Assembly (NCBI GenBank): GCA_002118135.1
Contig: BDIU01000056.1
Location: 186,001-250,000 of the forward strand
Reading direction: 5' to 3'
Length of the DNA: 64,000 nt
Source of the DNA: Trebouxia sp. TZW2008
Lineage: Eukaryota; Chlorophyta; Trebouxiophyceae; Trebouxiales; Trebouxiaceae
Shown here: one piece after another, positions 1-10,936 of the stretch
Numbering within the stretch: the first letter of the stretch is position 1
Layout of the letters: each line of letters opens with the position of its first letter
The notes under the pieces: generated by a model
Database searches by the model: none
The model's input: only the letters and a program-made list of their open reading frames with translations
Told to the model about the DNA's origin: nothing
Program-made: the position numbers and the translations under genes

Positions 1-504
1 AGTGTAATGCACATTGCTGCGGGTCCCGTCAATTGTTGTCATCCACGGGAACCAACTCATCAAGCTGCTTGAACTATTAAAGACACTGGAAAAATGGTGG
101 CTTAGGCATACAAATGTTTGATAATATTATATGCAGGAGATAACAGTAATGAACAGGAAGACCCAACATATTACAGGCAAACGTACATGACTCTTCCCTT
201 CTATACCCTGCAGCTTGAACAACATACACAGCGCAACTAGCAGCAAAGAACACGCCTACCGCCTTTATTTCATAAGATCAATGTAACATTGAACCATTAC
301 CAGCATCTGTATGATGTCAAATGGAGACACCAACATGAATGAAAATCAATCAAATAAGATTGTCAAGCATTAACAAAATGTACCAAATATGGGATGAGCC
401 GGTGTGGATACATCACCAAGAACCATACTGCAGTGGAAGATTGTGCTCAATAAGGAGTTTGTGCTTGATAAGCAAGTTCTGTTGAAGGTTTTTTTGTGAT
501 ATGG
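1..504. other. Intergenic, downstream of SMP-A
   Basis: No exon, RNA gene or recognised repeat was found here. It holds whatever 3' untranslated sequence belongs to the minus-strand SMP gene ending at 505. Short open frames on both strands show no family resemblance. Confidence 0.5.
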
Positions 505-2262
505 TTATTGGGTTGCCTTCTTGGCAAGTCCAGCCTGATCTGCCATGTCTGCTGCACTCTGCATAGCAAAAACAGCAAAGCTCAAATGCTAGCTTTCTAT
601 GCATTCTGTTTAGCATGGCACAAGCACTACACATGCTGAGCTCCTGGGACAGTAGCAGGGCTATTGCAAAGCTCAACACAACAATATACAAGCAAGGCAG
701 GACAGCGTACGAGCCTGCATGCAAGCAGCATCAACAGCTCAAGCTGACAGCTAAGCAAAGCAGCTTGGTGCAATGCCAGGGCTGTTCAAAGCCTAATTGC
801 GCAGACTAGTAAGGCAACACAGCATACAATACTGCATGCAGGCAGCAGCACCAACTGCGAAGCTGAAGGCCAAGCAAAGTGTCACGCCGCAAGGCCTTAC
901 TACTGACTTCACTTGCACGGCGTCACTACTGCATCTGTTGTGCGTCAGTACACAAAAATCATCAGCCACTACCTGTGATAGCTAGCATCACACCGCAGGC
1001 TGTCAAACTGTTCCTGGCGACTGAATATGAGTTCAAAGAGTATTGCTCACAATTGCATTTGTTATATGCCGCAGCAACATATGGTCAATGTACAGCAACT
1101 GCTGGTACGGTGACTTGTCTTTGTCAGGACACTCAATGTAGGGACGTTCTTGATGTAAGGACCGCGCAATCGGGAATCGATCACTGCATGCTGACTGCAT
1201 TAGACCTTTGAGTAAGAGCAATTCAATGTAAGGACAATTTCTTGAAAACCAAAGCAGTCGTTACAAAGAGAAGTCACTGTATAATGGTGTTTGCAATTAG
1301 CTTGCCTACAGCTGCTACGCCCTACAGAGCCCGTTCTACAACCAGTACATCTGCAATGACAGTGCCGCAGTTAGGCAAAATCTTACCTGGGCTTTTGAAG
1401 AAATGCTATCTGGTGGGGTTTGACCTCCATGCAGCTTAGCCTCTGCAGATGTGATGTCTGCAGCATCTTTCTGGTTGATCAGGTCCTGATCTGCAACTTT
1501 CCTATCTGCCACTTGCTTGAGCTTTGTAGCAGCGCTCTGCACATTGCACTCTATTGTTGCTACATTTATAAAGGGTTGATAGCCCAGAAAGGCGCTCTTG
1601 CACTTAGCGCAAACCCGTTTTGCTGCAACATGTGCACATGATGCACATTTGGCACAACATTGAATATTTTTGCTGCACATATGTGAGCCTATACAGGCAC
1701 ATCATGCACATTTGGCACAGCGCCAACCTTTGCACATGGGAGACAATGCAATTCAATGCTGACCTGAGCCTGTGCTGCAGTGCCACCCTTCTGCATGTCG
1801 CCTGTGATCTCAACTTCTTTCTTTGACAGCTCACTGACATCTGAAGCGCTCACCGGGTCCTCAGCTGTCAGCATATTGACAACGTGTTGCGACTGAGATG
1901 CTGCGCTCTGCAGTGCAACACTCGCTGTCAGTGCAACCCGAATGCAGGTCTGCATCGCCGCTCAGTGCACTACACATACAGAAACTACATGCATGCAAAT
2001 TCGCAACATAGTGCGCGTGCCACAAATCGACTGCAAATCGATGCGCAATGGCTATTAACTTGTATATGCAGCAACAATATATGGTGCACGCTACTTTTCG
2101 CCAGAGGGCTTTTGACGAACTCACCCTGGCTTTGGAGGCAGCATCGCTTGGTTTTGTTTCGCCACCTTGAGCTTTGGATTGCTCCGACTGCAGCTCGGAT
2201 GCCTTAGCCTTGCCCTCGTCAAGCCTGACCTTTTGAGGATAGGGTTGACTTGCACCTGACAT
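505..2262 (-). CDS. SMP-domain LEA (seed maturation) protein, copy A
   Basis: Four exons in transcript order: 2262-2125, 1907-1764, 1536-1387, 558-505, giving 161 aa and ending in TAA. All introns are phase 0 with GT-AG ends. The product is built of SMP modules (LEA family PF04927): an N-terminal segment starting MSGASQPYPQKVRLDEGKAK, a segment with VVNMLTAEDPVSASDVSELS, one with DQDLINQKDAADITSAEAKL, and a short tail SAADMADQAGLAKKATQ. There is no signal peptide or membrane segment. The last three modules begin S-A-A, as expected for one module per exon. SMP proteins are disordered, stress-induced proteins in seeds, mosses and desiccation-tolerant algae, so a protective role in dehydration is the likely job, by family. 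A close tandem paralogue follows upstream at 3091-4646 with the same exon plan. The last intron holds a MITE copy. The start is the first ATG of the conserved N-terminal module. Confidence 0.85.
1106..1281 (-). mobile_element. MITE-like repeat, copy 1
   Basis: About 176 bp, minus orientation, in the last intron of SMP-A. It runs between TA dinucleotides, with an outer end reading TACAGTGACTTCTC on the minus strand. Its inside carries the family's diagnostic repeats of GTCCTTACAT and the GCAGTCAGCATGCAGTGAT block. There is no coding capacity. Confidence 0.7.
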
Positions 2263-3090
2263 GACCCTGTGTACAGCAGCCGGTACCACAGTCGACGGTC
2301 TAGAGCATCGCTGCTGATAGACCCTGCCGGCTCTGAAGCACGCCGATGCTGACGATCGCAATGGCATTGAGCAGTGAATCGAGGCGGCCATGTTTGTAGC
2401 GTCAATGAACAGGTCGCAAGCGCAGGTCAAGATTCCAGCACGCGACGTTGTCAACTGCTTCGGTTGCAGATTTTTCGGCATTACAACATGCCGATCCTAT
2501 CCAGAACGTGGCACATTTTGCCTTCAACACGGCTCTGCATGCTGCCCCCGTCGTGGCCAGAAAGGCATTGCGCTCATGTGCAACAGGCTGGCAGCATCTG
2601 CTGTCTCAACGCGCATTGACAGGTTGAGCTTTGCACTATGCCATTTTGTGAATGGACCAAGGTCACCGCCGAAGACATGCACATCAAAAGCAATGCAGCT
2701 GCAATGATAGATGCTGTGTACACACAGGTTGCTTAGCTGCTGCATACAGCCATATAATCATCAAGTCTTACTCCGGCTGGTGGCACATTGCATTGTAAAT
2801 TGCGCGAACACCTTGCTTGGAGCAGACTAACTGCAGTTGGTAGTGGATTGAATTTCAATCTGAATGGGACAGCAACAGCTGAGAAGCAGCTGAGAAGTAA
2901 GTAACAAGCAGAGGGTGCAGCATCTGTAACAAGGTTCCCATAAGACCTATGACAATCTTTGCAAATGCCTAAGGCTGAAGCATTCAACCCTGCCTAATCT
3001 ACTGGAATCATGACATCTATGACAGCAGTCGTGTGTAGGTAAACAAAATCGAATTGCATTGGGCTGTCTATTGAGTCCTGCTACTACATC
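2263..3090. other. Intergenic between the two SMP genes
   Basis: It contains the promoter of SMP-A and the 3' region of SMP-B. Overlapping short frames exist on both strands around 2374-2745, but none has a recognisable domain, conserved splice pattern or homology to the flanking exons. No repeat family was recognised. Confidence 0.5.
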
Positions 3091-4646
3091 CTACTGCTCA
3101 GGCTTGGTTGCCAATCCAGACTGAAGAGCCATATCTGCTGCACTCTGCACAACAAAAGAAAATTCAGACCCACGTGGCACATGCACCCTTGACAGGTATG
3201 TAACACAGCATGTATCAGCAGTGTCAATACTGCTCAAGGTAAAAATGCCTGCATGATATCATTATGCCAGCTCACAGCCACTTGTGCCTCAAGCAAATGC
3301 GCACAGTAGCAAGCGCCTCAACAGCCTGGCATTCCCAACAACGAAATGCTTGATGGAGCCATGGCATGATAGACCAAACAAACTGCAACTTTGCAGTAGA
3401 TCATCACTGCCTTATGCTCCTGGGTGCTTGTGGTAATGCTTCATTGGATTGCTGCCTGACAAGCATTTACCTGAGCCTTAGCTGAAACGCTGTTGGGAGG
3501 GATCTGACCATCATTGAGCTTGGCCTCTGCTCTAGCAATCTGAGTAGCATCACCCTGATTGATCACATCCTTGTCTGCCAACTTCCTCTCAGCAACTTGG
3601 CCAAGCTGGTCATTGGCACCCTGCAATGTAACAATGGGCATGGGCGATGTAACAACAGATGGAAGCCAACTGATTGAAGAACTCACTATGTGGCCAGTCG
3701 CTATATCTGTAGCGAGCCAGCAGTGACATCGGCAAGTTCAAGCGACGGCCATGTTGAATGTGATACCATTATGCAGAGCCGGTTGTACAAGCAGTTGCTG
3801 TACAGGACAGGTGAAGGGACTTAGATTTTCCAAAGAGTCATGCTCTGCAGCTGTCATATGCAATGCATTGGGAAAGTTTACTGGCCCACCAACAAAACCA
3901 ACAGTCACGCAGCTGCTTCCAGCCAACAAAGGTGTCATGAGACTAGTATAGGCTTGTGGGTTTGTGATGTTGCTGCTCTGCTTGTGGGTTTGTGACACTG
4001 CTGTCACACTTGTGACACGAGACCCAGGTACACTGACTTGAGCTGCTTCTGGCTTTGTAGTGTAACTGATGGGTGCGTGCCACAAATAGACGTACTGGCA
4101 GATGTGCTGAGCGCAGAAGTGCTAGCACTTCTGCAGTACACGTTTGCATACCTGAACCTTAGCTGTGGGTCCACCCTTCTGAAGAAGGCCAGTGTTGTTG
4201 TTTGCCCTCTCTTTCTCTTCGACCTTGTCTACATCGCCATCATTGACAGGGTCTCCAGCTGCCAGGATGTTCACTACGTGCTGTGACTAAGATGCTGCGC
4301 TCTGCACCGCCACACAAAACGCGTTAAGGGCAGGTACGGAAAGCAGCTAAGGTGGCGCAGTCGCGATCACTGATTCGATGGCGAACCTTTGCCGTACAGG
4401 TGTGCATGCAACCTTACGTGCTTGATGCGACATCATGCCCCAACAGCAGATCCGAGCATGCAAGCTGATCAAAACACAGATCTTCTCGATGCGTACCCTA
4501 GCCTTTGATGCGGGGTCAGATGGGTTGATGTTGCCACCCTGAGCCTTGGATGTCTCCGACTGCAGCTCAGCCGCCTTTCCCTTGGCTGTGTCAAGGTTGA
4601 CGGACTGAGGGTAGCTCTGATTGGCTCCAGCTCCGGACTGAGACAT
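3091..4646 (-). CDS. SMP-domain LEA protein, copy B (in-frame TAG in exon 2)
   Basis: Four exons in transcript order: 4646-4497, 4301-4152, 3620-3471, 3144-3091, the same plan and phases as copy A. The first exon begins MSQSGAGANQSYPQSVNLDT; the third carries DKDVINQGDATQIARAEAKL; the tail is SAADMALQSGLATKPEQ and ends in TAG, aligned with the TAA of copy A. Exon 2, read from the position homologous to copy A, has a TAG at 4289-4287 where A has CAG (Gln). An AG lies just before position 4280 in the same phase; using it as acceptor would drop seven codons including the stop and leave a 43-codon exon beginning HVVN. So the gene is either rescued by an acceptor shift or is decaying. The first donor, GTACGC, is also atypical. 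A perfect TGACGTCA lies about 175 bp upstream. Confidence 0.75.
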
Positions 4647-5326
4647 GTTGGCGACTTGTTTAAAGATCACTGGAAGTTTGTTCCTCTCGAAGACTGAGCA
4701 GGCGGCGCTGGCGAAGAGAACAAGTGAGGGACTGCGACGGCACCAGAAAGGCTTTGATGCGTAGCCTGGTCAATTTCAGGGCACAGGAAAAGCGAAAAGA
4801 TTTTGCATTCTCAGCACCCGTGACGTCATCGAAGTCTGACACGATCCAGTTCTGCCAATTCTTGCAGCTGCTGCAGAAGTTTTGCCGCTCATTTTGCCGC
4901 CAAGACAGCGGGAAGTGTTGGCAGCACAGCCTCCCAAGGCAACTTTGCTACTGACAGCCGTGTCAAAATCTCATGCATTCCCAGACCATGATTGATCCAG
5001 TTGAGTGTGAATGCTTGTTACAAAATCACTACACTGGTACTGCAACACGATGCTGTTTTGCTCTTCAACGCTGCCGTCAGTCTCGGTTGTTTGTCCCCTG
5101 CTCTTACAAAATACGTTCAAATCTTCAAGTCGAATTGTTGTTGCAAGTTCCATACTGAACATACGCCAAGGAAGGTTGATCCTGCTTGCATGCCATCATG
5201 ACATGCCATTCAGTACAGAGCATCTGGTGTGCGCGCATGCTGCGACCTAGCTATTGCTGACTATCTGCAGTACTAGTCAACAAACTGCTGGTATAGCCAT
5301 CATCAGTGCTGCTGTAAAAAGTCCCG
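4647..5326. other. Intergenic between SMP-B promoter and IGPS 3' end
   Basis: It contains the SMP-B upstream region, including the TGACGTCA site, and the 3' flank of IGPS. Only short overlapping frames without domains occur. No repeat was recognised. Confidence 0.5.
4821..4828. promoter_or_regulatory. TGACGTCA palindrome (bZIP/CRE-type site) upstream of SMP-B
   Basis: A perfect 8-bp CRE-type palindrome with an ACGT core, about 175 bp upstream of the SMP-B start codon. ACGT-core elements bound by bZIP factors control many plant LEA genes. Its use here is inferred from position only, and an 8-mer can arise by chance. Confidence 0.4.
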
Positions 5327-8300
5327 CTAACTCAAAAGTGCCTTCACAGCAGCACTTGGGTCGCCAGTCTTGACCAATGATTCACCCACAAGAATAGCAC
5401 CACAGCCTGTGCCTTGCACAAATGCAACATCCTCAGGAGTGAAAATGCCTGATTCTCCTGCAATCAGGATTCCTCTATCTTTCACCTGCAAGGACACAAT
5501 GCGTATGTTCCTAATTTGCTGTTGGGCTTGGGCATAGAGATATGTCTGTGAGCAGGTCAGGGCAACATGCTGAGCACTGATTGCCTTCTGGTCACACAGT
5601 TGCAGGGTTCTCAATCGAAGAAGTGTCTCTTCAAGGAGCCCCAGGCTTTGGCATGGTCACATTCGATACCAACATACACGTCTTTCTCATTCCTCAGAGA
5701 GCCATGCTTGAAAGGCTAGGGTACAATACATGATGCAGCAGGTGCTGGGTCTGAGTGCTATAGTGCAATGCAGCACAGAGTCAGACATGTGTGATTGACA
5801 AGCATCACAGCAAGCTGCATGAAGCTGCATACAGCTGAAAGCTGCTGTGAAGAAGATATGACCATTCAAAATTCATCTTCAAATAGGGACAGTGCACGGC
5901 TGCCACAGCCGAGCTACAAGTCATGAAATATGCCTCATCATGATGTGTGGCAGGATACAGACATTGCAGCAGTACACCAGAATCAGCAGGCGTCTCACCT
6001 GCTGACCAGCAGGGCTGTCCATGATGACCTTGTTATTATCCAAGTCAACCTTGAATGTGCTCAGATCTCTGTTGTTGATGCCCAGCATGCAATCATCCAG
6101 CTTGAGCTGCAGCACTCGCTGCAATTCACCAATTGTGTGTACCTGCAGCCCAAGGAATAATTCACTGTCAGTGCTATTGTGGCGTGTCGTTTTTCTGCAG
6201 CAGGACATAGGATGTAAGCTTACAACCTATGAGCGAGAGGCATCCACATACAGCAGCGCTGCAGTTATACGGTAAGCACTTGCTGATGCAGCAAATACCA
6301 CAAACATGCTGTCCAGCTGGAGCACCCTGAAAGGAAGGCTGCTCTAGTCTGAAAGAAAAGGAAATACAGAAGGATCAACAGGCAAAGAAGAACCAAAAAC
6401 TCTGCTTTTCTTAGGAATTGACGAAGGAGCATCTGTGTTTGAAGGCACCCTGGGATCAGATCCTCATTCAGGCAGTATGAGTGTTTGAGCGCCATCACAA
6501 ATCATGATCAGATAATTTTCGGCGACTTTTCACTGTGATGGACGCGCAGGCGCTTGCGCCTGGAATTCAAACCGAGGTACGCTCTAATATATCGCACGCA
6601 ATAGCACTGACAAAGGCACAGCTAGTGACGGCTTTGGAAACAATTGACGATGGCGGTTTTGAACACGCCAAGCAAACTGGCAAAGAGACCTTGCTGTTAG
6701 AGCTGCTTATGCATCACTTTCAACAAGCTTTAGGTCAGTGCAATTCGACACAGCCGGTTTCTGTCGGCGATCTCACTTTAGATCAGTCACAGGACCCGGT
6801 CCAGACTGTCCCGAAAGCTTTAGTAGCAGACAGCAAAGCCTAGACGCAGGAGCAGGACAAGAAGCAAGTCACATATGACCTGACAAATGTCAAGCTCCAG
6901 CTAGTAACACAGGCAGAGAGACTGGAAGAGTTAGACAGAGCCTCCAGGAGCCTCAATTTAGTTATATAAAATCTCCAGGAAGCAGTGCAAGATTCTTACA
7001 GCAAGAAAGCAGAGTATGATGCCATCAAGATGAATCTGCAAGAGGTTATGTGTGCAGTCGAATATGAAGATGTGTTTAGTGGTGCGTCATTTGAAAGATT
7101 TGGGAGATACTGCAGTACTCAGCAGCGACCAAGACCAACACGCGTGAGGTCCCCCAACTTAGCTGCCAAGCATGCATACTTGAGAGACTACCCAAAACAG
7201 CTGCGACAAGCTGGCATACGCTCAGATGACGACCTCACAAAATTGCAGCAAAAGGACAGGAACAAGCTGAACACAGACTTCCAATGTTTGCAGAGCAAGG
7301 GATAAACACCATTTTCCAGGGGCTCTCAACTGAAGATATATTCAGACAACAAGCTGCATACTTGCAGGCTAGGCGAGGCAAGTCACATTGCAGCAGTCAG
7401 TTAGGTTTGGTTTTGTGGGCTTCACAATAAAGATGTACACAAGACATCCACGGGAAGTATACATATTGCATCTGACATGGCGTTATGTGCTGTTGCAAAC
7501 TACAGCACACCTGACAGGCAATGACTTCATTGTATAGACTGTAAGCTGCTTCACATATGCATTATGGTTCATGAGGATGTTTGGTTATTTTGACGCATGA
7601 CAATATGTGTACACGCAGCAATTCGTCAAAGTCATGAAGATTCTATGTTATAGTTGCTGACAATTGAAGTGTATGTATCGCCCTGTGCTTGATCACAGGA
7701 AGTCCGATAAGCCTATCAGGCTTCAGGTCTCAGACCCGGACTATAGAAGTAATTGATTGATTGATTGATTGCCTACCAACATCTCTGCAGGGGAAAGGTG
7801 GGCTTGCAAATGTCAGCAAGCAACACCCATATGTAGTAGCGTCGCAGAAACAGGCAAGCATTAGCATTGCAATGCACCAGGCACACGAACAGCACAAGCA
7901 TGGTGCCATGCTAATTAAAATGGGTTGTGCTGATCCAGGCAGTATGAGTGATTGCATGGCAGAATCAACTGACCTCTATGAGACATTGCAGACCAAGCTT
8001 TCTGGCTGCAGCGACTAGGTACTGCAAGTCTTTATTGGGAAGCACAGCTGCAATCAGTAGCACAGCATCTGCCCCATACGCTCTTGCCTTGAACAGCTGA
8101 TACGCCTGCAATGCAAACATGTCAAACTTGCTTTTGCTTTAGGGCTAGCCAGGGGTCATGGTGTCCTCAGTCAGATGATCATTTTGAGGCCAGCCAAAAA
8201 ATGTGTTGCAGACATTGGCCGTGCGTGCTTGACACTTGCAGTCAGGACAGGACCCTGCTGCATGATTGGTGACTTCAAACAACCAGTCTAAACAACATAT

Positions 8301-10490
8301 GGCAATATGCACACAAAATGGATGGGTATGCTGCTTGAGTGCTACAACAGTTAACGCTTGGGTGCCAAGCAGATTTGGCATGATCACATATGATGAGGCT
8401 AGCAAACCTCAACAGGAACGCCGCCTAGCATTGCTTCAGCACCGAGGTCTGTGTAGCATTAAATACATGGAACTGTAATATTGATGATCATGTGTATGGC
8501 ACACACCAAAAGTAAGTGATGCACACCTCAACAATGAACTCTTTGCACAGCAGTGGACAGTTGACACCAGCTTTTCTGATATCTTGTAGGTATTCAAAGC
8601 TGCCTTGGAAGTACTTATGGTCTGTGAGGACACTGAGGCACGCTGCTCCACCCTCCTCATATGCTTTGGCTATCTGTTGCATGCAACACACCAGTCTTAG
8701 GCCAGCGTTGTGTAAGATGACAGCCTTTTTGCTGCTCACGATTGCGTTGTGCGTCATACAATGTGCAGAGCATGAAGTGCAGAGCATGAAGTGCACAGCA
8801 TCAACCAGACATTCCTTGAATCTCTGCAGCTGCTTGATATGTGACACGCTATGCACTAGCTGCATAGCACCCAGCAGACACGCCAGTGTGGAGCCATTCA
8901 TGAGTAGCAGTCAAGCTTGCACAGGCAAGTCGCGCCATGCTATGTTAGTCAATGCATTCCCATGTGGCAATCAGCTTTTGGCCACGGGCAATGCCATTCT
9001 GATCTTGCTCACTTGGTAGACTGGCAAACTGGTTGGAGCGTTATGCTGGATGCACAACTGACTGTGGTGCAACTGTGACATACAAGGCTGGGTACTGAAT
9101 CAAAGTCGACCTGTATCGCACCTCATGCACAGGTTTCTTGATGTCTCAAAAACATAGGTCGCAAACAATCGATGCTGTTGAACAGATTGGAAGCTGACTG
9201 AAGTTGAGGGTGTTGTGAGCTGTGCTGTGCTATCGGCTGAGCTGCTGATGTCGCTCACGAGCGGTAACGCACAGGCAATCAGTTCCAAGTGTCTGTGATG
9301 CATCTTCTGCACAGATTTACCTTGACAGCATCAAAGTTTGGTTGAATGACGCCTTTGCTGGGTGAAGCTTTCTTGACCTCAGCTATCAAACCAGGCTTGC
9401 CAGTCCTGGTTTGTGCAGCTTTGATTGCGCCAATGAAGTCTCGGCTGGGCTGCGCCATCTTGAGCATCATAGACAGCCGGGAGATTGGCTGCCTCTCCCG
9501 CATCTTTTCAATTTCCACAGCTTTATACCTGGCAAGCAAAATTGTTGTATGGTCAAGGTTGAACCCTCCAAGTCGGCACATGAAGATCTGGAATGACATG
9601 GTTTTGTCTGACGTTCAAAATTTGCATGTCAGACGTCCCTGTAAAGATGCTCAGGATTGGCCTGCCTGGCAAGACATGACTTGGGCCACACACATCTAAC
9701 ACATGTGCTGGCATGTGTAACATAATCATAACTATTGTTTATAAAGCAGCATTGTTGCTAAGCAGAAGTCATTTGTTAGAAGAAGGCCAACCAGCTCCTG
9801 ATAGCCAAGCACTCAAGCAGGCTTTACACGGGCCCTGATATCATCAATGATTGTTCAAGGCAGCATAGTCAGCGTCTTCAGCATTGTGGCAGTCTGCTGT
9901 TGCATGAGAACTCACCATACTATCTCCTCCAGGATGTTGCGTGGCTTATTGTCCTCTGACTGTATCACTTTGAAGTCCACTGGACCGCATCTGCGGCCCA
10001 AAAGCACACTTCAAACCAACCAGCATGCAAAACATTTTCAATCGTCTGACATAGGGACTCAGCACAGTTGCACACAAACAATCTCAGTGAAGGTCAACCT
10101 TTTGCGAGGTCTATTTCGTGTGACAGCAATATATCAATGTTGATGTATGATAAGCTGCCGGACAAGCAGCGCCAGTGAAGAAATACACACCCTTGACTGC
10201 CAATGCCTTCAGGTGCTCTCCTCCTGATATGCACTCCATTGTCCTATACAATGCAAGCACAATGACTTAGACTGCACGACCATATAAAGGGCAAAGTCAT
10301 AAGCATATGCGCTGAAAATTGCAAGGGCACAGCCTACCGTGCTTGACGTGCTTGGATGCGGCTGTGCAGGTGGTGCGGCTGGAGCGCTCGCCCTGCAGTT
10401 AAGCGCTCGTCGCGGCGAGAAGCGTTGACAGCTGGAGCACGGCTTGGGACTGCTCAGGGGCAAGGGCCGACCCCACACAGCGCTATGCAT
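5327..10490 (-). CDS. Indole-3-glycerol-phosphate synthase, plastid-targeted
   Basis: Eight exons in transcript order: 10490-10338, 10243-10191, 9990-9916, 9528-9321, 8673-8527, 8105-7974, 6142-5999, 5485-5327. Together they encode 356 aa with all phases matching. The enzyme closes carboxyphenylamino-deoxyribulose phosphate to indole-3-glycerol phosphate in tryptophan synthesis. The TIM-barrel signatures are in order: [74 protein letters not shown] and [10 protein letters not shown]. The first about 50 residues ([14 protein letters not shown]...) are rich in Ser, Arg, Pro and Ala and fit a chloroplast transit peptide. An in-frame upstream ATG at 10649 would extend the N-terminus but adds sequence unlike a transit peptide. 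The protein is monofunctional, as in plants. It is transcribed away from the BAG6-like gene across a 446-bp gap. Intron 6 (7973-6143) holds an antisense dead coding copy. Confidence 0.95.
6538..7305 (+). pseudogene. Intronless dead coding copy inside IGPS intron 6
   Basis: One reading frame runs from an ATG at 6538 to a stop at 7305, about 255 codons, broken by an in-frame TAG at 6841-6843 and a TAA near 6967. Both halves stay in the same frame, so the breaks are point changes. The conceptual product starts [20 protein letters not shown], has a Leu/Lys/Glu-rich, coiled-coil-like middle ([17 protein letters not shown]) and a basic C-terminal part. I do not recognise the family. No intron interrupts it although host genes here are densely split, which points to a processed (reverse-transcribed) copy. 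It lies antisense to IGPS. An expressed gene with unrecognised splicing around the stops is possible but less likely. Confidence 0.5.
7751..7772. repeat. TGAT microsatellite
   Basis: Short run of TTGATTGAT units in IGPS intron 6, just after a palindromic stretch around 7705-7725. Similar TGAT runs occur near 16343. Confidence 0.6.
9658..9745 (+). repeat. 90-bp interspersed repeat, copy A
   Basis: Starts GGCCTGCCTGGCAAGACATG, continues with a GGGCCACACACA block and a CACATGTGCTGGCATGTGTA block, and ends in an A/T-rich ATA/CTATT tail. It lies in IGPS intron 3. Members near 22321, 38071, 55921 and 62395 (minus) share the same order of blocks. It may be a SINE. Confidence 0.6.
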
Positions 10491-10936
10491 TAACGTTGTG
10501 CCCCGCTGTTGAGCTGCTCGGGCCGGTAACAAGTTGATACCACAGCGCAAAGCTGATAAGTCAGCACAGGACAGATCAGCTGTGCACCAAGCAGGGGCTG
10601 TTTCTGGTGATTGGCTGTGTCGCAACTGCAACACGGCGAGCTGTTGCAATCACTGTTGCATACAAGGAGGCTAGTGATGCGCGCCAGGAGCTTTCCGATC
10701 ACTGTCGTTCAAGCCTGATGCTCAGGTCAAATCCGTGCGTAGGTGCGAAGGCATCAACCAACCCTTCCCTCAAAGTGACAGAGCAGCAAGCGCTGCATCA
10801 GGCTCGCTAGACACGTTGCTGCGCTTCAGCAGGCATCCAAACGCAAGTGGAAATCCAAGCCAGATACATACCACATAACCCCTGCTGTGTGTGACTGTTG
10901 TTGCTGTTTGAGATTTGCGATTTCGGAACTGCCGAG
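10491..10936. promoter_or_regulatory. Divergent promoter region, IGPS / BAG6-like
   Basis: The 446-bp gap between two head-to-head start codons must hold both promoters. I see no TATA box or named element I would defend. Short frames here are not supported as coding. Confidence 0.5.
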
